Shown: positions 37,516 to 46,703 of the stretch, in pieces
Layout of the letters: each line of letters starts with the position of its first letter
How positions within the stretch are numbered: position 1 is the stretch's first letter
NCBI RefSeq assembly: GCF_029227915.1
Contig: NC_079886.1
Coordinates: 10,251,501 to 10,315,500 of the forward strand
Source of the DNA: Hydractinia symbiolongicarpus
Taxonomy: Eukaryota; Cnidaria; Hydrozoa; Anthoathecata; Hydractiniidae
DNA length: 64,000 nt
Direction: 5' to 3'
Made by a program: the position numbers and the translations under genes
The notes under the pieces: generated by a model
What the model saw: only the letters and a program-made list of their open reading frames with translations
What the model was told of the DNA's origin: nothing
Databases searched by the model: none

Positions 37516-38051
37516 TACGAATGAAGTAGTTTCGGTCGTCCCCCTATACTGTTTTGTCTCCTTCCTCGACCTTGTCCAGTACCACGTCCCCTTGGTCTTC
37601 TTCTAGCATTTCCACCTCCAGGAACTCCTTCACGAATACCACCGCGATCACCTCTTGTTCTTACACCACGACTGCTACTAACACACATGGGTTCAACATT
37701 ATTATTACTTTGGGCAAGATCAGCCAATGGAACATCATCTTTAGAAGATGCCTCACTGTCACTGTTTGGATTACTGGAATTGCTAGCAGGCTCTGAAGGT
37801 TCATTCACATCGGTCACCTTATCTAACTGATTGTTGTTATTGAACTTTCAAAGCTTTGAGGCACACTACCACTTACAAAAGTTACTTCTGTTTTTTTTTT
37901 CATACTCCCAGTCAATTTCATTACTTTCATCATCCATTCTCATACTACCATCACTGTCATCATTTCCATTAGTTACAAATTCAATTATCTCATGAATATT
38001 TTTATAAAGAGCTCGTTTTGGCTGCCATTTTTCAAAAAAAGATATGAACAA
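37482..38051 (-). pseudogene. Possible piggyBac transposase N-terminal remnant
   Basis: The first part (38051-37866) contains IHEIIEFVTNGNDDSDG and DDESNEIDW, an acidic N-terminus like those of piggyBac-derived proteins. A frame break with stops follows, then 37817-37482 has an acidic Ser/Asn stretch, PLADLAQ and a long Arg/Gly-rich segment. No catalytic domain follows. The assignment rests mostly on position inside TTAA/CCCTTT ends; alone, the Arg-Gly frame could be mistaken for an RNA-binding protein. Confidence 0.4.
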
Positions 38052-38505
38052 GCGGGTTTTTTTTCCGAATCGGATATTTTATCCAGTTTCGGAATGTTTT
38101 TATTTTTCTCGGTCAGACTGCCAATGGGAAACTTTGCAGGGTTTTTATTGGCAGTATGCATAAAGGGTTAAAACGTATATGTCAGCATTACCTTCCAACT
38201 TTGCATAGGGCAAACATACCGTTTATCTTTTTCGTAGAATTAGTCCCCTCGAAAATTATTAGAAAATATTTTTGTATACAGTTGACTCTCTCTATCTCGA
38301 ACTCGCAAGGGACCAGAAAATTTGTTCGAGATAGAGAAAGTTCGAGATAGAGAAAAATTGACAAAAATTGGATTTTTTCGTAAAAAACGTATTTTTAACC
38401 TTCAGTGTATCGGGAGTTGATAGAGGTCAATGAGAGATGTTAAAATGTTAATATTCAATGCACAAGACTTCTTTTAAAATAAATACATAAAATAAATTTA
38501 CAGCT

Positions 38506-40714
38506 TCATTTAAAGAAATCGGTTATGTCTTTTTGTTTAAGTGATGCCACTCTGTCTTCATTATACATTTTTTCGAATTTGGAGATAAGCATTTGCATTT
38601 CATTGCCTTTTTCGCAACACATTGCTAGATCTTTCAAAAGATCAATACTACACTCGACTTTTGATCTTGATGGTTTTTCGACAACTATATCAAATGAATC
38701 ATCCTCCATGTCACTGCCATCGTCTTCAGCTTCGTCGTCCTGAGATTTCCGAAATTCATCAATGATATCCTCATTAGAGATTTGAGGGGCGGTTGCGATA
38801 ACCTCATCATCCAAGGTCACAAGATCATTAGCACTGAGATCATTTGGTACCAATGATGGATCAGCCTCTCTTGAATCATCCAAACTTTCTTGAAGATCTT
38901 TAAATGGGTCATCCGAATCAGCAATAGCATCCTGTTGTCCTGTAGAAGAGATTCCAGATTTCTTAAAACAATTGATGATGGTTTGTTTAGTTACAGCCTC
39001 CCAAGAATCAGCCAGTATCTTCATTCCGCTTAAAATTGAAATCTTTGGCAAAGGTTTGTTGTTCTCCAAAGCACTGCACAGCAAACGTACAACTCTCCTT
39101 CGGTAATGCGCTTTTAGACTTCGTTTGACACCTTGGTCCATCGGTTGCAACACAGACGTTGTGTTAGGGGGCAAAAAAACGAGATGAATGTTTGTTAAGT
39201 TCGAGATCGATGGGTGTGCTGGACAGTTGTCGATTATAAGAACGATTTTTCTCCCGTCTACACGAAACTTTTGGTCCAGTTTCCGGACCCAGTTTTCAAA
39301 TATTTCACTATCCATCCAACTTTTCTTTTGTGATGTGTATTGGCAAGGGAGATGTTTGATGTTATTAAAGCAGCGAGGTTTTTTTGATTTGCCAATGACG
39401 AACATTGGCAACTTTTCTCCAGTAGCACTTGCTGCGGCCATTCCAGTGAATCTCAATTTGCTCTTCTTCCCCCCAGAACACTTTTCTCCTTTGAGGTGGT
39501 ATGTTTTCTCGGGAAGACATTGGTAAAACAAACCAAATTCGTCTGCGTTGAAAGTGTCCTCCAATTTGTAATTCGACAGAATGGTTGGGAGCGTGGTTTC
39601 GTTCCAGGAGCTTGTCATTTGATTTGTAACTGACTTACATTCACCACCGATAACTTTCAAGGAAATGCTGTGCCTGAAAAAGTAAATAAATAAAAATGTT
39701 TCGTGTAAAGCAGCCCTTAATATTAATCGAACATAACACAATCGAACATAAATTTTAAGATTGGTTCGATTCGATTCTTATCTGTTTACAAATTATATTG
39801 TTGAACACGTGGAGTGTAGTAGAATCTGTAATGAACAATATGGCTATAAATTTACTGGGACAAGAAATTGAATTAACTGAAAATATGCCACTCGTCGTTT
39901 TGTCTTCCACTGACATTACATCTTACATAAAAGGGTACCATGTTTACAAAAGTTTATGGACACCAGTCCAACAAGAAAAACTACAAGGAGAAATGGAACC
40001 TCACAACCCTGTCGACAAATACGCTGTAGCTGTTAAAAAAGATGGGAAACTAGTCAAACATTTGCCGTTAGGAGAAAATGGAAAGTTTGCTAAAACCATA
40101 TTTTATTTTCTCCGTGCTGATCAATTTGGGAGATGTGATATAACTGTTACTGGAAAGGCAGTTAATCTTGGAGATGGTGATGGAATGCAGGTCCCCTGTG
40201 TTCTAAGCTTATCCGGGCAAAAGTCAATGGTAGAGATTTTGAAAAAACAGAAGCTGTAATTTTAGTGTTTGATATGTAATCACGTTGTTTTTATACACGA
40301 AATGAAAATTATAACTATGTTATTTACCTTTTTTTCCATTTGTCCAGCCAACCATCGGAAGCCTTGAAACTTGAACAATCAAAGTTTTTAGCAAAACTGA
40401 GTGCCTTTTCTTTTATCAAATTGCCATCGATCGGAATGTTTTGGCTTCTTTGAACAGTAAACCATTTGAAAACAGCCTTGTCTATCTGCTCATAATCACA
40501 GCCTCGAACCTTTTTCGAACCAGACGCGGTTTTTTGTTCTTCCAAGCTTTGTAGGATCTTATGTTTTTTTTTTCATCCAAGTTGAAATTGTATTTTTGGG
40601 GATCCCGTATTTTTCTGCTGCCTCCTTGTTTGACATTCCTTTCTCGATTTCCCGAATTATTTGACATTTTTGAATTAAAGAAACGTTATTGAGTTTTCTT
40701 TTTAAAGCCGACAT
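38506..40714 (-). CDS. Tigger/pogo transposase, two exons, one homopolymer frameshift
   Basis: Exon 1 is 40714-40328, intron 40327-39674, exon 2 39673-38506. Exon 1 starts MSALKRKLNNVSLIQK and encodes an N-terminal helix-turn-helix (EIEKGMSNKEAAEKYGIPKN) and the CENP-B-type second DNA-binding domain (FKASDGWLDKWKKR). A run of ten A residues at 40573-40564 puts the two halves out of frame; nine would restore it. Donor and acceptor join Arg AG|G in phase 2. Exon 2 has the DDE nuclease: FNADEFGLFYQ (first Asp), LIIDNCPAHP (second) and TTSVLQPMDQGV (third). An acidic linker and a C-terminal QKDITDFFK follow; the last fits the PCNA-interaction box QxxIxxFF, a feature known from Drosophila pogo. 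The enzyme would cut and paste the element at TA sites. Confidence 0.9.
39798..40259 (+). CDS. Stand-alone HIRAN-domain protein inside the transposase intron, antisense
   Basis: A complete single-exon frame of 153 codons lies wholly in the 654-bp intron of the transposase, on the opposite strand. Residues about 44-140 form a HIRAN domain: IKGYHVYKSLWTP, EPHNPVDKYAVAVKKDG, VKHLP, FYFLRA, ITVTGK and GMQVPCVLSLSG match the family pattern. HIRAN domains in HLTF/Rad5-type proteins bind 3' ends of single-stranded DNA at stalled forks. No helicase or nuclease domain follows. Start choice is open: in-frame Mets are at residues 1, 12, 15 and 30. Small HIRAN-only proteins are common in cnidarian gene sets, where they may likewise be transposon-borne; that link is my inference. 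No poly(A) signal was recognised nearby. Confidence 0.85.
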   Translation: MLNTWSVVESVMNNMAINLLGQEIELTENMPLVVLSSTDITSYIKGYHVYKSLWTPVQQEKLQGEMEPHNPVDKYAVAVKKDGKLVKHLPLGENGKFAKTIFYFLRADQFGRCDITVTGKAVNLGDGDGMQVPCVLSLSGQKSMVEILKKQKL

Positions 40715-41058
40715 CTTCACCTCAAGAAGGTTTCTGGTTCAAAACACTGTAAACAATGTTTTGTGAGTGACTTTAGAATTCGAACGTCAAACATTTTCGT
40801 TCGAAAATGGAACATTTTAATTCGATTTTTAGTGTAAATAGGTTCTTAAATCCGGAAAAGTTCGAGATAGAGAGAGAAACAGTCAGACGGGACCGAGATT
40901 TTGGTTCGAGATAGAGAGGTATTCGAGATAGAGAGGTTCGAGATAAAGAGAGGAAAATAGCTTAGAGCCTACACAAATGTCCAAGGGACCGAGACTTTGG
41001 TTCGAGATAGAGAGATGTTCGAGATAGAGGGTAGTCGAGATAGAGAGAGTCAACTGTA

Positions 41059-42626
41059 ATTCTTTTCCAGCTGAGATACTGACTTCTGATGTGGAATCTG
41101 CGCCGGAATGAATATTTTTTCGATCGAAACCATAGTAGACTTACATCATTTTTCACTTTGGGAACCCTGTACATGTGCGCAAAATTTATAATAAAAAAAT
41201 AATGCAGGCCAAGCTTCGTAGCAACAACAGGTTGAGTTATTTTCGCCAATTACTTGGAACTCTGAGTCACGACTTCGTTAAAATTAGATTTTGACAGAAA
41301 AAAGGTGTTTATTGGATAGGAAAATTTTTTTCCCGTCAAGAAACGATAGAAAAAAATGCCCTGTTTCAAATAATTTCTTCAAGTTTCCAGTTTTGAGGGA
41401 GACACTGTTCTAATTATACCTGGGAGGAGGGGCATTACTTTCTTTTTAATTTTAAAAAATTCGTAGCATTTGTTAACATTTTATATATATTCTAATGGAA
41501 CTTGGATTTTTACATCTCATAAAAATCATGTAAAAATCCCTGGGAACGAAGGTGGGTTGCTCCATATTTCTGTATGTTAGGACTAAAATCTTCTAACTTT
41601 TTACGCCGTAGCTATGACTTCATTTTCAAAAAAATGCGACACTTGTACTTGTATTGAGGTGTTTTCCTATTGTGACAAGTTTCATTCCAGGACCATTTTA
41701 AGTACTAACCAAGTCTAATTGGCCGTTAGGCAATTAATATCAAACTCTCCCTCTCTCCCTCCCCACAAAAAATTGCAACTGCGAAATGTTCCGCGCAGGT
41801 ACCAAATTATATGCAATAAGATCAGGATTGTGTGGCGTATTTACATCGAGAGTTCTCTTACTTACTCCTAGGACGATCCTCCTAGGTTAGTGTAAACAAA
41901 GCACGCTTCTCCGGTAGTTGCAATTTAAATAATGTATTCCATAAACTAAAATATTTTATTTTCGTGAATATGAAAGTGTGATTTACAAATGAAATATAAT
42001 TTACTGTTCTGTGATATGAATAATCCATGATCAAACGAAGACTTAAAGAGTCAACTTTTCATTATAATCATGTCTTTAAATTCTTCAAATGTTATTCTTC
42101 GATTTCTATCCAATCTAAAAAATTACATGTATTGCTACAAAAAACTTTCTAAAAAAAATTCCTTATAATAATTAGGAATAGTAATAAATACGCGTTTCCC
42201 GTTGCTTGTTTTTGTTTAAAAATTTTATAACTTTGATGTTTTGACTTTAAAGTCATACTCAGAATTGGTGCGCGTAAAAAGGTTCACCTTATCCGACATG
42301 TGAAAATGGTGTTTTGGTGGTGTTAATGTTACGGTCAAGTCTTTTTAATTGTTGATTTGTACTAATAAGCTTCTGTTTAAAGCAGAAGTCAATTAGTACA
42401 AAATTAAAATTTTGTTTGGCAAAGTTGAGAAATAGCAGTAGTACATCAAAGAAAACTAATTCGGGAAAGGTGTATTATGCATTTCCCTGCACAAGTAATA
42501 TTTTAAGAAGTAGAAAAGGAGATTTTTAATATAACGCCTTATCAAATATTTACGTACCCACTCTTACCGCAACGCCCAAGTAAAGGTGCGGCGACGGTGA
42601 TACGAACCAAATATCGTTTTACTTAC
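41059..42626. other. Intergenic region
   Basis: No gene recognised. The missing last exon(s) of the EF-hand gene may be here. A copy of the motif TCGGGAAAGGTGTATT is at 42461-42476. Confidence 0.35.
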
Positions 42627-43147
42627 TTGAAGTGTTTGATAATGTTTTGTTTGTCGGCTTCCGGAGCTTTTTCCATGATGTACAGTAAAGCTTCTTTAAT
42701 ATCTTTGGCTGCGATGTAACCTTCTCCCATAAAATCGAATGCGTTGAACGAATCACGAGCTAGAATGTAAAACAGTAAGTAATCAAATAGATAAATATAA
42801 CATTAAAGGTAGGCTAACGTGTTGTTCGGTTGTTTAAATCAAATGCATGAAACAGTCTCTTGGGTTTATCCATTTAGCAAATGACCTTACATAATACCTG
42901 CTTTTGTTTCTTTTTCGTCACTCTGCAATCTTTGCGTTAAATCAACAAACTCGTTAAAGTTTAACCCGTTATTTCCATCTTTATCTGCCATTATGGTCAT
43001 ATTTTGTAACTCCACATCAGTAGGGTTGAAACCCAGAGTTTTTAAGGCATCTCTCAAAAGTTCACATTTGATGACACCGAGATGATTTTCAAACATGCAA
43101 AATGCATCTTGATATGTTTGCAACATGTCGTCTGTTAGAAAGACCAT
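42627..43147 (-). CDS. Calmodulin-like EF-hand protein, 3' end not located
   Basis: Exon 1 is 43147-42898 and exon 2 42759-42627, joined in phase 1, giving 127 residues up to a phase-2 donor GTAAGT. The N-terminal lobe follows the calmodulin/centrin/myosin-light-chain pattern: a first EF-hand with a degenerate loop (FENHLGVIKCELLRDAL), then a canonical second loop DKDGNNGLNFNE. A third degenerate hand is in exon 2 (FDFMGEGYIAAKDIKEAL). A fourth hand and stop should follow on another exon, but none was recognised down to 41060. Only the second hand looks able to bind calcium. The paralogue cannot be named. Confidence 0.75.
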
Positions 43148-43510
43148 GTTTATGACGTTTCAGTTTAGACCAGTTCACTGTAAGTAAAATCTGTTTTTCT
43201 GTTTTTGAACGTTTTTGTAACGCTCTTCATTTCAATCAAGCCACGTATTTTCCAAACAATCATGGCGGCAGTGAAATAGTTTAATAACAGACACACTATC
43301 GTTTCAATTATTTCTATACATCTTTAATACATAATTTAGTAGTAGCTAATACAGTAGCCTTGGGAACCAGTTTGGGGATTCAGCAACATTTTTTTTAAGA
43401 TCGTGTACCCTTTGTGTCTATCTAGCATGTGGGTCATATATTTTAGGGCGTCAACCAAGGATGATTTACTTGATATGACATCAACAATTAACAACATGAA
43501 CAAATATAAA

Positions 43511-43596
43511 AATATTATTATTATTATTGTTCTTATTATTATTATTGTTATTGTTATTATTATTGTTAGTATTATTATTATTGTTATTATTATTTC
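43511..43596. repeat. (ATT)n microsatellite
   Basis: Imperfect run of ATT/GTT triplets. Open frames across it on both strands (poly-Ile) are artefacts. Confidence 0.9.
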
Positions 43597-43683
43597 GCCA
43601 TTGAAAATTTTACGTTTTCTTCGTAAAAATAAATACACAACTATAGCTGTTGTATTGTAGAATGTAGAAATGTGTGATTGCAT

Positions 43684-45153
43684 ATCCTTTAGGTGCAGCT
43701 AGTTAAAAATAACAGAAGCAAGAAGAAGACTGCAGTAGTCTTATCACGGAGCCCCGAAACCTTTTATAAAAGATTAACAAAGATTTAACTGTTTTGTGAT
43801 CTAAAAAAGCTGTAGTGTCAGCAGTTATAATTTACGTGCTAAAACTGTGACAATTCTTGCTGGCGTCAACAAGGCCTGTATTTCCGATTTCCTTGACCTT
43901 CGCGGACCGTTGCGTTAATGGCTTCACAGAAACTGCGTCTAGCGCATTTTCAACTCTCCCCGTCCTCGCTAAACATCAGCCAAAGAAGACCTCTTGCAGC
44001 CTTTCGACTGCAGAGAATTCAACAGCCGATGCTGTTTTGTCATTTTAAAAGCTTGCCTAAAAATTATGCACACGATTGTAGCTAGCTAGCTACAATCGTG
44101 TGGATGTGTGTATTTGTGTGTATTTAGTGCTATTTAGTGCTAATCTCTTAAGGTTTTTATTCAGTTTGGTATAAGAGCTTTTTATCCCAGACAAAATTAT
44201 TTATTTGTGCTACCTTCACCAATCTGATATTTACACAGTTGCAATTGTACAGTTGGAGTTGTGCCTACTGTTATCTACCTCAGGGTAAAAAATGAAAGTA
44301 GCCAAATAAAGTTCGCTGAAAAAAAAAGTTTAGATAATCTTTCTTATTCTTAATGTAGTCAAGTAGCTTTACTGTAATATAAACTTTGGATAAAGTCAAG
44401 TTTTCTGATCAGACAACGCTCTCAATATTTTGCAACGGCAAACTTTAGGATGTGTTTTTATTAAACTGACAACAAATTTTACGAAAAATTATTTTGCAAA
44501 ATAAAAATGCCGAGTGATTGTTTCAACTGGATAGGGTAACGACGGATGTTTCTTGTGTTACCGAAATCGCACTAAGTCATTTTGAAAAGGGTACTACGCC
44601 TGCAGGGCACACTGAGGTAAGCATTCCACACACGAATGTGCGACATGTTTCACCTGCACTAGGAGTTACGTTTAATTCTTGAACTTTTACGGGAACTTAC
44701 TCCGCAAATTTAAACAAGAAGGGCTGCGCACTGCAACAATCGTGTTTAAAGGAGATATTACAAAACCATGAAAAACATTAACAGTAGTGTAGTTAATATC
44801 TATCATTTTTGTAGATTTGCTTATACGGTGTGGAGTATAAAAACTTCCCAAATAGCGTTGCTGATAGACCACATAACCACATAGACAATCTGAAACATAG
44901 TTCTATCCAATAAAACATGGTTGACTTAAAAGCCTAACACGCTAGCATCGCAGGCTAGTGTTGGAGATAGAAGAAACTTAACAGAGGATTTATGATTGTG
45001 ACTAGCTACAACTTATTCTGAAGAAATAACCCAATGATGATCTACCAAAACATAAATTCTTGTCTTAGCTGGGTACTATGTTATATATATCAAACTTGAA
45101 GAAAGTCATAACGAGAAAGTAGCGCAGAGGCGAATATGTAGAGAGAGTTGTTC
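43684..45153. other. Intergenic region with one large palindrome
   Basis: No gene seen in this stretch apart from the palindrome listed separately. Confidence 0.4.
44069..44102. repeat. Perfect 34-bp palindrome without spacer
   Basis: CACACGATTGTAGCTAG at 44069-44085 is followed directly by its exact reverse complement at 44086-44102. No loop. Such perfect palindromes are unusual in assembled sequence and may be the remnant of two TIRs joined after an excision, or a MITE core. Confidence 0.95.
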
Positions 45154-45538
45154 AATACACCTTTCCCGAGACTTATTCTTTTGATGTGCCTTTTTCTGTT
45201 GAGTTTTATTAAAAACGGACAACAGATTTGAATTCCTTATCAAAAATTTCATAAACAAAGAAAATTTCGAAACAATGCAGCAAGTAAACAACCTGCTATT
45301 TTAATTTAAAGATTTGTGGTATGTCCAACCTCTTTTTGAATCCGAGGCGGGACATGGTAACTTGAGCATTAAGAAGACTTTAACTGTGAGATATATCTCC
45401 TCAAAATAGCACTTTCTGTTGGCGTATCAAGTTAAACTTTTACACATAAATTAAACAAACTATGCTGAATTCAAATATGGTATTCATATTTTACGAGTTT
45501 AAAAAAAGTATGACTCATGGTCTCGGGAAAGGTGTATT
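45154..45538. mobile_element. MITE-like element with 19-bp terminal inverted repeats
   Basis: AATACACCTTTCCCGAGAC at 45154-45172 is the exact reverse complement of 45520-45538. The same motif occurs singly at 42461-42476 and in part near 56488, so it belongs to a repeat family. No coding capacity and no clear target duplication were seen. Confidence 0.6.
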
Positions 45539-45647
45539 CTTTAAACTTAAACAGAGTTTGAAACCCTACAGGGCGTTAAATAGCATTTTTACTGAAGTGC
45601 TGAAAAAAGGGGCAGGACTGGGTTTCTTTCTTTTATCAATATATTTT

Positions 45648-45690
45648 GTTCTAGGAACATGGCCCTCCTCTAGGGCCATGATCCTAGAAC
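45648..45690. repeat. 19-bp inverted repeat with 5-bp loop
   Basis: GTTCTAGGAACATGGCCCT (45648-45666) pairs with 45672-45690 at 18 of 19 positions. Could form a stable hairpin in DNA or RNA. Confidence 0.9.
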
Positions 45691-46703
45691 ATATGAAACA
45701 TATGAAACCTGCGCAAATGTGTCAGATAATTATTGTGTCAAAAAAACACTTTCGGACAAACAGGAGAAAGCTGTTTGAATTTAAATGGCGAAGGAGTTTT
45801 AGCATGTTTTTTTCAAAGTTACAAATTTAATAAAAAGCATTACTAGCAATGAAAATACAAGAAAAAGAAATATAGTGTTTGAAATATTTTAATAGCTAAC
45901 TAGCTAGCTAGCACGAACCTAGAAAACTATTTGGTGTAACGTATCTTGAAAAGTCATTATAGGGTGATAATTCTGCTAGTCTAACTATGTCGAGCAAAAC
46001 GTTTTTAACAAATGAATTTTTATCGATTGAATTTTTTCAAATGAATTTTTATCTATTTTTTATTAGTTATTGCATAATCAAACAAGTTTATCGCATAATC
46101 AAAGGAGTGCAGTTACCTTCGCCTTCCCGTGATTGAACTGACGTAAAAATTGCATGAAAAATCAATCGTTAGCTATAACTTCAGGCTGCACGTTCTCAAT
46201 GATGAAAAAATGATGAACTAAATTTTATTATTTCAAAGGAGTCAAAACACTTTAATGACTATTTACCATCACAAAGAGGACCCTATCACATCCGTCATTT
46301 TCTTCCTGCATTTGCTCCAATTTAGCAGCCTCGTCCCCATGGCATTGTGCGGCCGCTTTGTTATAACAACTTAAGAGGCAATAAGGATGATCGGCAAAAA
46401 AAAATGTGGAATTTGTACTAAAATTTTCTCTTTCCATCTGATATACATGAAACACGCTATCACCAAAATTATGATTATGAACAGTAATATATTAAAATAA
46501 ATAAATAAAAAATATATTTTTTATTCTATTATACAGAAAGTACATACGACTAGACTCTACTACCTATACAGGTATATATTTCTCCCATTTATGAATTATT
46601 CGACTTTTTTGCACACGCTAAAAATTATCACATGCTTGCAAATCATTTCTATTTTCAATTAAAAAAAATTAACATTTGATTTTATTATAGTTATATAAAA
46701 AGT

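Larger units (their letters stand above)
36244..38171 (-). mobile_element. Internally deleted piggyBac-like element flanked by TTAA
   Basis: TTAA at 36244-36247 is followed by CCCTTTCTTTACC, and on the other side AAAGGG is followed by TTAA at 38168-38171, so the right end read inward is CCCTTTATGCATACTGCC. Flanking TTAA plus CCCTTT ends is diagnostic for the piggyBac superfamily. The - strand carries remnants that look like an acidic transposase N-terminus and a basic Arg-Gly region, but the DDD catalytic domain is absent in the 1.9 kb. It is thus a non-autonomous derivative. It lies 110 bp from the Tigger element. Confidence 0.65.
38277..41058 (-). mobile_element. Nearly intact pogo/Tigger DNA transposon carrying a HIRAN-domain gene
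   Basis: The element spans 38279-41056 (2778 bp) between TA dinucleotides. The left end CAGTTGACTCTCTCTATCTC and the right end are perfect inverted repeats for at least 22 bp. The right end has seven GTTCGAGATAGAGAG-type subterminal motifs (40861-41048), including a partial duplication of the terminal region (GGGACCGAGA at 40890 and 40985); the left end has two in the same orientation after the terminal repeat. It codes for a two-exon transposase on the - strand and an antisense HIRAN-domain protein in the transposase intron. One homopolymer frameshift is the only visible lesion, so insertion was recent. Confidence 0.93.

Noticed and set aside
37482-37817. Arg-Gly-rich open frame as a cellular RNA-binding protein
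   Set aside because: It lies inside TTAA/CCCTTT ends, starts after stops and frame breaks, and has no supported exon structure.
38525-39526. Open frames on the + strand across the transposase exon
   Set aside because: They are antisense shadows of the transposase and match nothing recognisable.
43336-43683. Poly-Ile open frames on both strands
   Set aside because: Produced by the ATT microsatellite.
45462-45830. 122-codon open frame on the + strand
   Set aside because: It runs through a MITE end and a hairpin and has no domain; probably chance.
46252-46455. Open frame after a possible acceptor, considered as a last GALNT exon
   Set aside because: The lectin domain already ends with a stop at 46704 and a poly(A) signal; the frame has no lectin motifs.
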